This document shows positions 25,966 through 35,298 of a stretch of DNA of 64,000 nt, one piece after another. Source of the DNA: CAYOUV01 sp963790075 (GTDB taxonomy: Bacteria; Chloroflexota; Anaerolineae; Anaerolineales; Villigracilaceae); NCBI GenBank assembly GCA_963790075.1, contig CAWBNG010000003.1:682001-746000 (forward strand), in the 5' to 3' direction. The stretch's first letter is position 1. Each line of letters starts with the position of its first letter. Under the pieces are notes generated by a model. The model saw only the letters and a list, made by a program, of their open reading frames with translations. It made no database searches and had not been told where the DNA came from. The translations under genes and the position numbers were made by a program.

Positions 25966-27120
25966 ATGCGTCAAGTAGCCATCCTCGGCATCGGACAAAC
26001 CAAAATCGATGAACACTGGGACAAATCCTTGCGTGACCTGGCGGGAGAAGCCATCTTCGCAACCCTGCAGGATGCCGGACGCGAATCAGCCGAGGGATTG
26101 TACATAGGCAACATGCTCTCGGGCATTGTCGATCACCAGAACAACCTGGGCACTTACATAGCCGACTGGGTCGGCATGCTGGGCAGCGAAGCTGTAAAAA
26201 TAGAAGCCGCCTGCGCTTCCGGGGCGGCAGCCTTTCGGTCGGCTCTGATCGCGGTCGCCTCCGGGGAAATGGATTCAGCCATCGCGGTCGGTATCGAAAA
26301 GATGACCGACATTCATCCGCACGACATCACTTCAGCGCTGGCCACCGCCGCTGATGCCGACTACGAAGCCGAGCAGGGGGTCTCTTTCGTTGGTCTGAAC
26401 GCGCTGATCATGCGCCGCTACATGCACGAGTACGGCTGGAAACACGCCGATTTTGCCCCCTTTTCAATCAACGCTCATACCAATGCGGTGCACAATCCGT
26501 ACGCCCGCCTGCAATTCGCCATCACCCAGGACGAGTTCGACCAGGCGCACATGGTGGCTTCACCGATCAACTTGCTGGACGCTTCGCCCATCGGGGACGG
26601 CGCAGCCGCGGCTTACATCGTCCCCCTGCACGATGCCGGGCAGGTCAGGAGCGCTGTGGTCGCAGTCGCCGGATCCGCAGTAGCGACCGACACGCTGGCC
26701 ATCCACCAGCGCTCCGAACCATTATACCTGACAGCCGCTTACAAATCGGCCAAACGGGCTTATGAACAAGCCGGGCTCGAACCCCAACAGATCGACGTCT
26801 TCGAACTGCATGATGCCTTCTCGATCATGACAGCGCTTTCGCTGGAGGCTTGCGGCTACGCCGAGCGCGGAGAAGCTCCCCGACTGGGCCTGGATGGCGC
26901 GATCACGCCAACTGGCAGCATTCCGATCTGTACCCGCGGCGGATTGAAAGCCCGCGGGCACCCGGTGGGCGCGACGGGCATCTACCAAATCGTCGAAGTG
27001 GTGCAGCAATTGCGCGGTGAGTGCGGGGAAACCCAGGTCGACGGCGCGAAAATCGGAATGGCGCAAAATATCGGCGGCTCCGGTGCGACAATCGTCACGC
27101 ATATCCTGAAAACCGACTAG
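25966..27120 (+). CDS. Thiolase-family acyl-CoA acetyltransferase
   Basis: A 384-aa thiolase of the SCP2/archaeal-type group, which makes or breaks C-C bonds in acyl-CoAs. It starts MRQVAILGIGQTKIDEH. The nucleophilic Cys is in EAACASGAAAF (about residue 85), the catalytic His in ELHDAFSIM and in RGHPVGATGIYQ. These proteins often pair with a DUF35 Zn/OB partner, which is absent here. The ATG has GAGGAA six bases before it; longer frames upstream are not supported. A strong terminator follows. Confidence 0.88.
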   Translation: MRQVAILGIGQTKIDEHWDKSLRDLAGEAIFATLQDAGRESAEGLYIGNMLSGIVDHQNNLGTYIADWVGMLGSEAVKIEAACASGAAAFRSALIAVASGEMDSAIAVGIEKMTDIHPHDITSALATAADADYEAEQGVSFVGLNALIMRRYMHEYGWKHADFAPFSINAHTNAVHNPYARLQFAITQDEFDQAHMVASPINLLDASPIGDGAAAAYIVPLHDAGQVRSAVVAVAGSAVATDTLAIHQRSEPLYLTAAYKSAKRAYEQAGLEPQQIDVFELHDAFSIMTALSLEACGYAERGEAPRLGLDGAITPTGSIPICTRGGLKARGHPVGATGIYQIVEVVQQLRGECGETQVDGAKIGMAQNIGGSGATIVTHILKTD

Positions 27121-27148
27121 GGCATCATCACAATTCCGGATGCTAAAC

Positions 27149-27174
27149 CGTCCCGGGAATCGGGATGTTTTTTT
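27149..27174 (+). terminator. Rho-independent terminator after the thiolase gene
   Basis: CGTCCCG/CGGGATG stem (7 bp with one G-T pair), GGAAT loop, followed by seven T residues. Confidence 0.85.
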
Positions 27175-27241
27175 AATAATTAAAGTGGTTGAATCCAACC
27201 CTGTCTTGCCCTATACTATTAATTACAGGAAGGAGTCCAGG

Positions 27242-27607
27242 ATGACAGAACAGCGAAAGAATAAACGGAGAGAATTCGGGTACTATATGCGCGTTTTGGA
27301 CGATAAAAGCCATGAAGTGGTTGGCTATTTATCCGATATCAGTTCTAACGGGTTTAAGCTGGACTGCCAAAAAGAACTCGAAATCGAAAAGGACTTCCGG
27401 CTTCGCATGGACCTGACAGCAGAGGTTGCCAATAAAACCACAATGACATTTACAGCGCGCAGCAAATGGCGCCATCGAGATCAACTTGAACCGACGGTGT
27501 TTAACGTCGGCTTCGAGATCGTCAAAATCGCGCCCGAAGATGCTGGAATCTTTAAGCTCATCATGGAAAAATATGGATCGAAGGAAAAGAGTCAGGATCT
27601 TTTCTAA
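27242..27607 (+). CDS. PilZ-domain protein
   Basis: A 121-aa single-domain PilZ protein, a likely c-di-GMP receptor. The c-di-GMP-binding motif is visible as RxxxR (KNKRREFGYY) and the later LSDISSNGFKL (D-x-S-x-x-G). The ATG has a strong AGGAAGGAG seven bases before it. A palindromic terminator follows the stop. Its output partner is not apparent. Confidence 0.9.
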   Translation: MTEQRKNKRREFGYYMRVLDDKSHEVVGYLSDISSNGFKLDCQKELEIEKDFRLRMDLTAEVANKTTMTFTARSKWRHRDQLEPTVFNVGFEIVKIAPEDAGIFKLIMEKYGSKEKSQDLF

Positions 27608-27620
27608 TCGAAGCGCAAAT

Positions 27621-27644
27621 AGACCCGCCGATCGGCGGGTCTAT
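27621..27644 (+). terminator. Palindromic terminator after the PilZ gene
   Basis: TAGACCCGCCGA followed by its exact reverse complement, then TTATTT; functional hairpin of about 10 bp. Confidence 0.75.
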
Positions 27645-27818
27645 TATTTAAAATCCCCCAAGACCCTAAAGCAAATTCATGAAAATATTGCCTGGTTAGT
27701 TGACAACCAACTAAATTAACAGCCGGCAAAATCCGGGTTTGGTAACTTCTATTACCATATAATAGTTTTACCTTTGAAAACTGGCCTAAAATCGCACATG
27801 TGTAATTCTAAAAGGTTG

Positions 27819-27824
27819 TAAAAT
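27819..27824 (+). promoter_or_regulatory. -10 box of a leaderless plsC transcript
   Basis: TAAAAT exactly six bases before the ATG at 27831; no ribosome-binding site between. Confidence 0.55.
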
Positions 27825-27830
27825 AACCCC

Positions 27831-28496
27831 ATGCGCAACCTCATTCGTTTTATTATCAGATCAGTGATCTGGCTGGCTGTTAAAGTTGAAGTCATTGGTT
27901 TGGAAAACATTCCCAGCGGCGGCAGTTTTTTGATCGCCACCAACCACCTCGGCATCCTGGATGCGGCCCTGGCATTTTACGTCCTCGATCGCTGGGACAT
28001 GTACGTCATGGTTGCCGAGAAGTGGGAGGACCATTTGCTCACACGCTGGGTGGGTCGATATTTCAATTTTATTTTTATCGACCGCTTCAACCCCGATCTG
28101 AAAGCCCTGCGCAAGATCATCGCGCTGATGAAAGATGGCAATGTCTTGGTCGTCGCACCGGAAGGAACACGCAGCCGCGTCGGTTCATTAATCGAAGGCA
28201 AACCGGGAGTGAGCTATCTGGCTACCAAACTCGGTTACCCGATCATCCCCGTTGCTCTGGCGGGCACAGAGGACCGGATCATCTTTGGCAATATGAAGCG
28301 CCTGCGCCGATCACACGTCACGGTAACTGCCGGAAAACCCTTCAGCCTCCCGCCCCTTCCCCGAGAAAATCACACCCAGGTCTTGCAGGATTATACAGAT
28401 GAAATTATGTGCCGTATCGCGGTCATGTTACCGGAAAAGTATCGTGGGGTGTATGCCGGGCATCCAAAGTTGATGGAGCTGCTGCAAATCCACTGA
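27831..28496 (+). CDS. plsC: 1-acyl-sn-glycerol-3-phosphate acyltransferase
   Basis: Membrane-associated enzyme that adds the second acyl chain in phospholipid synthesis. The 221-aa protein shows the catalytic NHxxxxD motif in ATNHLGILDAA (about residue 43) and the phosphate-binding EGTRSR motif (about residue 111), with a hydrophobic N-terminus (FIIRSVIWLAVKVEVIGL). Length is normal. It converges on the membrane protein gene at 28512. Confidence 0.9.
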   Translation: MRNLIRFIIRSVIWLAVKVEVIGLENIPSGGSFLIATNHLGILDAALAFYVLDRWDMYVMVAEKWEDHLLTRWVGRYFNFIFIDRFNPDLKALRKIIALMKDGNVLVVAPEGTRSRVGSLIEGKPGVSYLATKLGYPIIPVALAGTEDRIIFGNMKRLRRSHVTVTAGKPFSLPPLPRENHTQVLQDYTDEIMCRIAVMLPEKYRGVYAGHPKLMELLQIH

Positions 28497-28511
28497 TCGT
28501 CTTTGGTAATC

Positions 28512-29108
28512 CTACAACCGGCTCAGGAGCCAGCTTTTAATTACCTCCACGATAAAATCGAAGACCGCCTTGAGCCAGCCGGGAACCAAGATCAGTGCCA
28601 TCGCCAGAGATATCATCAGAGTCCCGACCAGCATGTGCCAGACCCCGGAAGCTCGAAATTCGAATTCCTGCAGGCGGCCGACCTTCTCAGTTGCAGCCGC
28701 ACTGCCAGACAAGAGACTGATCACACCATTGGCAGCCACCATCAAGCCGATCACACCCACCAGCACCCCGGTGCCTGACGGCGAATTAAGGGCCTGAGAC
28801 AAGAATCTCTCAGCCCCACCCGGGGAATACAAATCCATTCCACCAAAGATTATCAATCCTAGGCCAACCGTGATAAAAATTGCGCTCCACAATCCTGCTG
28901 GGACGCCTGATAAGGATTCAAAGCGGCTTTGCTCCAGGTTGACAAGCTCCGCCTGGCCTTTGATGGCCACACCCACCCCATTTGCAGCCACCCATAGTCC
29001 GAACAACATGAGAGCAATTGATCCCAGCCGGGGCAGCCCAAAATATTCGCTGGCCCAGACCAGTGCGCCACTAACCAGGATGGTATAGATTCCAAGCTTA
29101 TTGTTCAT
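28512..29108 (-). CDS. Membrane protein of unknown function
   Basis: A 198-aa protein with about five or six hydrophobic segments and two internal glycine-rich repeats of similar build (LMLFGLWVAANGVGVAI and GVIGLMVAANGVISLLSG), suggesting an old internal duplication. Start: MNNKLGI, with GAAGGT six bases before; an upstream in-frame ATG at 29147 has no site. No family recognised. Confidence 0.6.
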   Translation of the reverse strand: MNNKLGIYTILVSGALVWASEYFGLPRLGSIALMLFGLWVAANGVGVAIKGQAELVNLEQSRFESLSGVPAGLWSAIFITVGLGLIIFGGMDLYSPGGAERFLSQALNSPSGTGVLVGVIGLMVAANGVISLLSGSAAATEKVGRLQEFEFRASGVWHMLVGTLMISLAMALILVPGWLKAVFDFIVEVIKSWLLSRL

Positions 29109-29193
29109 GCTTACCTTCAAAAGCGTCAAGTAATTTAGCTTAGGCACAATCTATCGGTGAACCAATCTTCACCCGATGCGTGCAAAAGATACG

Positions 29194-29233
29194 TCACGGT
29201 GCAGACTGCACATTTCTACAGCCCGCACCGTGA
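29194..29233. repeat. Inverted repeat past the lipoprotein gene
   Basis: TCACGGTGC and GCACCGTGA, 22 bases apart, between the membrane gene and the lipoprotein gene (both minus). It may form a hairpin acting as a terminator of the lipoprotein operon, although only a weak T-run follows on the minus strand. Confidence 0.45.
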
Positions 29234-29291
29234 GCATCGAGAACATTAGCAAGCGGTCAGACCAACCTGCGCATCCATCGAGGAAGCGCTC

Positions 29292-30227
29292 CTAGGGGTT
29301 CTGGCATTCATAGGTCGGGACGATGGCAGGGATGCTGACCCATTTACAACCAGCGGCCCGGCAGGAACTTGCGTCGTTGTAGGAGGAGCAGGCAGCGCTG
29401 ACACTGCCGCAAGCCTTCAGGGCGATATCCGCCATGACCTGCGTACGCAGGGAGGTGTCACCATCCTCCTGCTGGACCACGACCTGGTACTGCAGGGTGC
29501 CCTGGTCGAAGGGTACCGAGCCACCCAGCAGGGAAGTCGGATTGAGCGTCGCCTGGTACTGGTCCCCGCCGAGGGGATTCATGGCCATGCTCTGGAAATC
29601 GCTGGAGGAATTGCCGTTCTGGTAGCGATAGAAGAGTACCACCACCTTGATATTCTTGGGTGCATTGGCACGGGCGGTGATGGCCACCGACAGCGGTCCG
29701 CAGTCTCCGCGGCCCAGATAGACCAGGTTGGTCGAGACACTCTCGATCGAAACGCCGCTGATTACGGCAGGCGTCGGGGTCGGGGTCGGCAGCGGGGGTT
29801 CGGTCGCCGGCGGCTCGGTCGCGGGAGGCGGTGTCTCGGCTCCCGCGATGATCAGATTCGTCTCCGCGTATCCGCTCCAATTGCCGCTTTTATCCTGCGC
29901 ACGTAGCTGCAGCATATATTCTCCCGGCTCAGACAATCCACAGTCCTGCGTCAAAGTGACCAGCGAATTCTGCATGTCTGGGCTGGGAATGGACACGGCT
30001 GCGGCTCCATTGACCATCAGTTCGAACATTGCGATGCCATCCGGCGCAGCGCCGTGTGCCACGATTTGGCAGGGGTTGGGTGGAAAAAATACTGTATTGG
30101 GTAAAGGCGCATCAAACCAGGCACGCACACCGGACGTATTTTGATCCGTGCCTCGGGCAACCGGACCACAGGCGGAGATCAAGAAAACCGCCAATATACT
30201 ATAAACCAAATTTCGCATTGCTTTCAT
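29292..30227 (-). CDS. Ig-like lipoprotein (copy A)
   Basis: A 311-aa lipoprotein: signal peptide with lipobox LISAC, then an Ig-like domain (ARGTDQ..VRAWFDAPLPNTVFF...CQIVAHG, LRAQDKSGNWS), a Thr/Pro/Glu linker (about residues 130-155) and a second beta domain (VSTNLVYLGRGDCGPLSV, VVLFYRYQNG). A Cys-rich tail (about six Cys) ends the protein, which its paralogue at 35299 lacks. GGAGG lies six bases before the ATG. It follows the LysM/Ig gene by 18 bases in one operon. Confidence 0.75.
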   Translation of the reverse strand: MKAMRNLVYSILAVFLISACGPVARGTDQNTSGVRAWFDAPLPNTVFFPPNPCQIVAHGAAPDGIAMFELMVNGAAAVSIPSPDMQNSLVTLTQDCGLSEPGEYMLQLRAQDKSGNWSGYAETNLIIAGAETPPPATEPPATEPPLPTPTPTPAVISGVSIESVSTNLVYLGRGDCGPLSVAITARANAPKNIKVVVLFYRYQNGNSSSDFQSMAMNPLGGDQYQATLNPTSLLGGSVPFDQGTLQYQVVVQQEDGDTSLRTQVMADIALKACGSVSAACSSYNDASSCRAAGCKWVSIPAIVPTYECQNP

Positions 30228-30245
30228 GATTTACCTCCGCTAGTT

Positions 30246-32291
30246 CTAGGGGACAAAGTAGTAGATTTCCAACTGGAAATTGCCGACTCCTGATAAACAA
30301 CTCCCGGAGCCATCCGTCGCCGGATAAAGGGCCTCAGCTGGGCTCAAGATAAAGCCGTGGTTTTGATCGGAATGCTGGATCCAGTTGTTGACGGCACTGG
30401 TGACGTCAACCTCAGGTGTCTTGTCCCAGCCTGACAGCGAAGTGATCGGGCTTTTGTAAGCTGGCGATAGCAGGACATCATCGTTGTAGAAGTGGATCGG
30501 GCTGCCCAGGCCGGTCCAATCTTGCTTGGCTTTGCTGACCGCGCTGACACACAAGAGCGTGTAATTGGTGGCCACGCCGCTGGCTTTATATTCGGTAAAG
30601 ACCTGTGAGAACTTCAGCAGCGCCTTTTGAACCACCGCGCCTTCCGGCAGGACTGGCTGGCCGAATTCCACCGCCCCGGAATAATCTCCCTGCCGGAAAC
30701 AATCAGCGTCATTGTTATCCACAATGTAACTGCCGACCAGGACTTCTCCCGGCTGGTTACCGAAGCCTGTATTCTGGTTCTTGACCACGTAGTTATCAGC
30801 CAAGCCATAGGTGTCACAATCGCCGGACTGGATCCACTGGCCGCCGGCCGTCAACCATTTGGTTGGCGTAAGCACCGTCATTTGCGGTTGCGGCGGCTGG
30901 CCGGGACAGTATGCCGTTTGGCCCGAAACCAGTTCCTGACCGGGGTTGTCGGGATCGTCGGCGAATGCCTGAACCGCATAACAGCGGTACCCCCAGGGTA
31001 ACGGCACTGCAGCCACTTTTTGGTTGGGATCGAGGATGTCTTTGAGAAGTTTCTGGGCTTGAGTGGCAGGGTCGATTTCATGGACGTGGTAACCCTTGAT
31101 ATCATTGACCCACCAACATTTGGAAACAGTGGGCCAGCAGGTCGCCGGCTGCCATTCCCACTCGAGGACCCGATACTGTTGCACTTGTGCGTTCAGCAAC
31201 CCGTCACAAACGAAGCCCGCCAACACGTTGCCATAATGTTTGGCGCAATCAGCGGTATTGAGCGGTTCGCGCAGCGCATAGGGCGAGGGAAGGGTCGGCA
31301 AACCGCCACCGAGTGTTTGTACTGGTGGAAAATCCGGAAATCCGCTTAGCTGGAACCCTGCGCCTGTCACCACCACCTGATCTTGCGGCTTCAGCGGATC
31401 GATCTTGGTCTCGCCTTCACCCAGGAATTTGAGTAAATCTCCCAACCAACCCCAGCACTGCACCTGGATGGTGGGCTGATCCGGGGTCAGCACCTTGGCG
31501 TAAGCCTGATATTTGGTCGGCCCTTTACCGAAAAAGAATTGGAAAGGTTCCTTGGGCATCTTTTCCCAGTTGCCGTCGCCGGCGGAGGTATAGCAGTAAG
31601 ACTTGTCGACCGGTTCGGTCGGTGTGAATTGCCAGTGGATCAGTACCGGTTCTGACCCGCCGCCGGGATTTCCGCCACCACCTGGAGGCTCTCCATTCCC
31701 CTGGCCAGCACCCGCACCCGGTCCGCCGCCCTCAATTGGGACCTGCACCGGCTGCCCAGCTTTCAAATGATCGGTCGGGTTGATTTGCGGATTGGCGTCC
31801 GCCATCTGGTCCGGGGGCACACCAAAGTCCGCCCCGACCTGATCCAGCGTCTGACCCGGTCCCGCCGGAACCTGCATTTCCCCATCCCCGACCAGGACAT
31901 TGACGATCACAGTTTGCGACTGCCCAACCTGCCCATCAGCAGCGCTGGCGCGTGCGGACAGGGTATGAACACCTGTCGGCCAGGCCTGCCAGGACCAGGA
32001 GGCACTCTCAGGTGAGTCGCTGACCACCCCCAGGGATTTCCCATCCACGAATAACTCAGCGCTGACGATTGGCTCTGGCCCGACCGCTTGCAGATTCACC
32101 GGGACATAATCCCCGGCATTTACCTCGTCACCGCTGGAGGGAGTCAGCAGAAATACCTGGACTGGCGACGAAGGCGGGGCGTTCACGCTCGGGTACTGGG
32201 AACGCATGAACCACCAGCCGCCTGCTGCCAGCAAAACGATAATCAGCAAACTACCCACAAGGCATCCTCTCAGAGAAAAACGTTTTTTCAT
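30246..32291 (-). CDS. LysM/Ig surface protein with DNRLRE-type C-terminus (copy A)
   Basis: A 681-aa membrane-anchored protein. It has a short basic N-terminus, one membrane helix (LVGSLLIIVLLAAGGWWF), an Ig-like domain (VQVFLLTPSSGDEVNAGDYV...SARASAADGQ), a LysM-like segment (QTLDQVGADFGVPPDQM...ADANP) and a Gly/Pro linker. A long middle region follows, rich in Trp and Cys, and then a C-terminal beta domain (AVVQKALLKFSQV, VDVTSAVNNWIQH) of the DNRLRE/CBM96 type. Start: AAGGAGG five bases before the ATG at 32291. The frame stays open upstream (ATG at 32426) but without a site. It probably binds cell-wall or extracellular polymers. Confidence 0.75.
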   Translation of the reverse strand: MKKRFSLRGCLVGSLLIIVLLAAGGWWFMRSQYPSVNAPPSSPVQVFLLTPSSGDEVNAGDYVPVNLQAVGPEPIVSAELFVDGKSLGVVSDSPESASWSWQAWPTGVHTLSARASAADGQVGQSQTVIVNVLVGDGEMQVPAGPGQTLDQVGADFGVPPDQMADANPQINPTDHLKAGQPVQVPIEGGGPGAGAGQGNGEPPGGGGNPGGGSEPVLIHWQFTPTEPVDKSYCYTSAGDGNWEKMPKEPFQFFFGKGPTKYQAYAKVLTPDQPTIQVQCWGWLGDLLKFLGEGETKIDPLKPQDQVVVTGAGFQLSGFPDFPPVQTLGGGLPTLPSPYALREPLNTADCAKHYGNVLAGFVCDGLLNAQVQQYRVLEWEWQPATCWPTVSKCWWVNDIKGYHVHEIDPATQAQKLLKDILDPNQKVAAVPLPWGYRCYAVQAFADDPDNPGQELVSGQTAYCPGQPPQPQMTVLTPTKWLTAGGQWIQSGDCDTYGLADNYVVKNQNTGFGNQPGEVLVGSYIVDNNDADCFRQGDYSGAVEFGQPVLPEGAVVQKALLKFSQVFTEYKASGVATNYTLLCVSAVSKAKQDWTGLGSPIHFYNDDVLLSPAYKSPITSLSGWDKTPEVDVTSAVNNWIQHSDQNHGFILSPAEALYPATDGSGSCLSGVGNFQLEIYYFVP

Positions 32292-32470
32292 GGCATCCTC
32301 CTTGGCATGCATGGCACGCGCAACTGGCTCCTCGGGCAGCACCTGCGGTGCTTCGACCCAAATGACCTGCCAGCCGCGTCCATCGTTGCTTCGCACTAAT
32401 TTTCGATACACGCGTCGTGTCTGCATTGTTACCAGCATAGCAAAACGAGTGGCAAAAAACATGACATTTC

Positions 32471-32498
32471 TTGCCAGTTTCCTGAAAGTTTGTATAAT
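32471..32498 (+). promoter_or_regulatory. Promoter of the STAND regulator gene, leaderless
   Basis: TTGCCA (32471), 16-base spacer, TATAAT (32493-32498), then exactly six bases to the ATG at 32505. Confidence 0.7.
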
Positions 32499-32504
32499 CT
32501 TTGT

Positions 32505-35285
32505 ATGAAACAAGATTTGGGAAATGCCAGTCAAAGGTTTACGGATTTCGGCTCCCTGCTCAAATACTTACGCCGCCGCGCTGGACTGACCCAACGCGAC
32601 CTGTGTCTGGCAGTCGGGTACAGCGAAGCACAAATCTCGCGGCTTGAACATAACCACCGCCTGCCAGAAATCTCCATCCTGGAACCGCGCTTCATTCCCG
32701 CGCTTGGATTGGAGTCCGAACCGGAACTGGCTGAGACCCTGCTCAACCTGGCGCGTCAGGCGCACCAGGCTAGCAGCCCGGAGGCCTTCATCGCAGAAGA
32801 TATGGGCTTGTTGGAAGCTATCCCGCCCCCCCAAAGCAGCGAAGTGCCGCGCCGTGAGGCTTTCGAGCAAGTAAAGGACGCGCTGGCAAGTGAAAAAGCC
32901 CTCCTGCTGTACGGCTTCCCGGGGGTTGGGAAAAGCACGCTGGCAGCCGTGCTGGCGCGTGAGGCGCTGACTGCCCGGCCAGTTTTCTGGCATACGGTCA
33001 GCAACCTGGACACTTCCCCGCTTGAAACCTTCATTCGCCGCCTGGCGCTCTTTTTAACTTCCTTGGGAAAAACAGAGGCCGCCATATTCCTGCAACCGGG
33101 TAACTTGCCACTACCAACCAGCATCAGTTCACTGGCGGTTCATTTGAAAGCTCTTCAGCCGCTGATTTGTGTGGACGAATTTCATCACCTGCAGCTTAAT
33201 TCGCAGAACATCCCTCTTTTTGAACAATTGATCCACGAAAGTGAAGGCATGTTTTTGCTCATATCGCGCGAACAACTCGAACTCTCAGGCGCGACTGCCC
33301 TGCCGTTACATGGCCTGGGCGGGATGGAGGCACAACAATTATTGACCCTGTCAGGCGTGCGCCTGTCATCCGAAACTTTCAATTCCCTATATCATTTGAC
33401 CCAGGGCAATCCAATGCTCATGCACCTGGCTGCCAGTGGTTTGCTCCAAAACCCATCCCAGGCGGACTCTTTTGTGGAGCGTTTAGCCACACAAAGCGAG
33501 ATCGCCTCCTTCGTGATGGAAAGCGCACTGGAGGGATTGACCCCTTCAGACTTGCATGTGCTTTCCCTGCTCTCCATCTTTCGCCAGCCGATTAACCTGC
33601 TCGACGCTGACCTGGCTGAAAGCCTGCGCGACCAGAACCTGGTGGAAGACCTAAATGCAACCATCTTAAATTTGCAGCGCCGCCACTTTCTGGAGAACGC
33701 AGCCGAGGCCAGCCTGCACCCGCTCCTGCGCGAGCACCTGGCTGCCTTTTTACAGACCCGCCCGGAATTATTTCGTTCATTAAATTCCCTGGCAGCAAAC
33801 TGGCTTGAAGCTTCGCGCACCAATGCCCTTGAAGCGCTTTACCATCAAGTCCAGGCGGGAAATGTTGAGGCGGCCTTGGATCTGCTGCAGGACACACTGT
33901 TTTATCTGGATTCAAGCGGGCAAGGCGAAGCCGCTGCCGATTTGATTGCTCCTTTACTTGACCAGACGCGAAACTCGCCGGAGCTGACTCCGCACCGCGA
34001 AGCGCAACTCCATTCCCTGCGCGGTCAATTGCTGATGAGCGGCCGCCGCGCCAGCGAAGCGGAATCCGACTTTCGATCGAGTTTGGCCCTGACACTCAAG
34101 GCGGGGCTTCCAGCGGATGAGCGCGCCGACGTGGAATTACGCCTGGCGCGTTGCCTGCTTCAGCACGGCAAAGTCCCCGAAGCCGATCAACTCTGCAACC
34201 AGGCCGAAGATTTGGCCGCTTCCGCCTCAGACCCGGGTCTATCGGCCGAAGTCTCTGCGGTCCGCTGCATTGTACGCTTGACCCAGACCCGCCTGGACGA
34301 GGCCTGGGACACGGCACAGGCCTGCCTGAAGCAAGTCGAACCCATTGCTTACATCGAAGTCCAGCGCGCAGCTTCCGTCCGGGCGATGGCTTACAATGTA
34401 CTGGGGATTGTGGCACACATCCGTCGTGACCCGCCAGCCGCCATTGCGTTTTGGCGCCAGGCTGAAGAAGCTGCCCTGCTGGCTGGCAACCTGCGCACAG
34501 CCTTTCGCTGCAAGAGCAATATCGGCGCTTTACTGTTCGACCAGGGCGAACTGGATGAAGCGCGCCAGACCTACGAAGGCATCCTCGAGGCGGTGCAGGC
34601 AATTGGGGACATTTTCAATTTGGGGAAAATTCTCAACTCGTTAGGTGCAATCAACCACCTGCAGGGCCGTCCGGCTGAAGCCCTGGAGTGGCTGGATCGC
34701 GCCCGCCAACTCAAGCTACTGATCGGCGACCTGCAAGGTGAGGCGACTACCGAGAACCAGCGTGCCCTGGTATTGCTGGCCAGCGGGAAAGCTAAAGAAG
34801 CTCGTCGCAGCCTGGAACGCCTGCTGAAACAAACCGAGGACACCGGCGAAATGCGCTGGCGTGCGTCATATCTGGATACACTGGGAATGGCATTGCTGGC
34901 GTTGGGAGAATTTGCCTCCGCCTGTGAACAACTGCAGGCAGCGCTTTCCCTGCCCGGAGTGAGGGATGACCCTCAATTGAAGACCTATCTGTACAATCAT
35001 CTGGCACTTGGCTATCTGGGACAAGGCAAGCTTGCCCAGGCAACTGCGGTTTTGGAAAATATTGCTGGCGAGTCGGAGGGTGGCACAGCCTACATCGAGA
35101 GCCGTCTGGTTGAGGCATTACTGGCATTCGACCAGCCTCAAGTGATGCTGAAACAACTCCAGGCACTGGAGCAGGAAGCCTCGCGGCGAACGCTATTTCT
35201 CTACAGCCAGGCCGCCCGGCGCGTGCGCGCCGCCTTGAAAAACGGAAGCGGTCTGGCTGAATGTTGTCAGATTGCTATTACCTGA
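32505..35285 (+). CDS. HTH-ATPase-TPR (STAND-type) transcription regulator
   Basis: A 926-aa regulator. Residues ~10-75 are an XRE-type helix-turn-helix (LRRRAGLTQRDLCLAVGYSE, AQISRLEHNHRLPE). A STAND/NB-ARC-like ATPase follows, with P-loop GFPGVGKST (K143) and Walker B LICVDEFHHL. From about residue 450 on is a helical repeat region that reads as TPRs (for example LGAINHLQGRPAEALEWLDRA). Such proteins switch between ADP- and ATP-bound states upon binding a signal. It is flanked on both sides by the LysM/lipoprotein pairs, which it may control. The start ATG is fixed by the promoter; a TTG at 32490 lies inside the -10 region. Confidence 0.88.
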   Translation: MKQDLGNASQRFTDFGSLLKYLRRRAGLTQRDLCLAVGYSEAQISRLEHNHRLPEISILEPRFIPALGLESEPELAETLLNLARQAHQASSPEAFIAEDMGLLEAIPPPQSSEVPRREAFEQVKDALASEKALLLYGFPGVGKSTLAAVLAREALTARPVFWHTVSNLDTSPLETFIRRLALFLTSLGKTEAAIFLQPGNLPLPTSISSLAVHLKALQPLICVDEFHHLQLNSQNIPLFEQLIHESEGMFLLISREQLELSGATALPLHGLGGMEAQQLLTLSGVRLSSETFNSLYHLTQGNPMLMHLAASGLLQNPSQADSFVERLATQSEIASFVMESALEGLTPSDLHVLSLLSIFRQPINLLDADLAESLRDQNLVEDLNATILNLQRRHFLENAAEASLHPLLREHLAAFLQTRPELFRSLNSLAANWLEASRTNALEALYHQVQAGNVEAALDLLQDTLFYLDSSGQGEAAADLIAPLLDQTRNSPELTPHREAQLHSLRGQLLMSGRRASEAESDFRSSLALTLKAGLPADERADVELRLARCLLQHGKVPEADQLCNQAEDLAASASDPGLSAEVSAVRCIVRLTQTRLDEAWDTAQACLKQVEPIAYIEVQRAASVRAMAYNVLGIVAHIRRDPPAAIAFWRQAEEAALLAGNLRTAFRCKSNIGALLFDQGELDEARQTYEGILEAVQAIGDIFNLGKILNSLGAINHLQGRPAEALEWLDRARQLKLLIGDLQGEATTENQRALVLLASGKAKEARRSLERLLKQTEDTGEMRWRASYLDTLGMALLALGEFASACEQLQAALSLPGVRDDPQLKTYLYNHLALGYLGQGKLAQATAVLENIAGESEGGTAYIESRLVEALLAFDQPQVMLKQLQALEQEASRRTLFLYSQAARRVRAALKNGSGLAECCQIAIT

Positions 35286-35298
35286 TCACTCACGCTGA

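Noticed and set aside
32490..32504. Upstream TTG start for the STAND regulator
   Set aside because: It lies within the -10 box; the ATG at 32505 fits the promoter and the six-base spacing.
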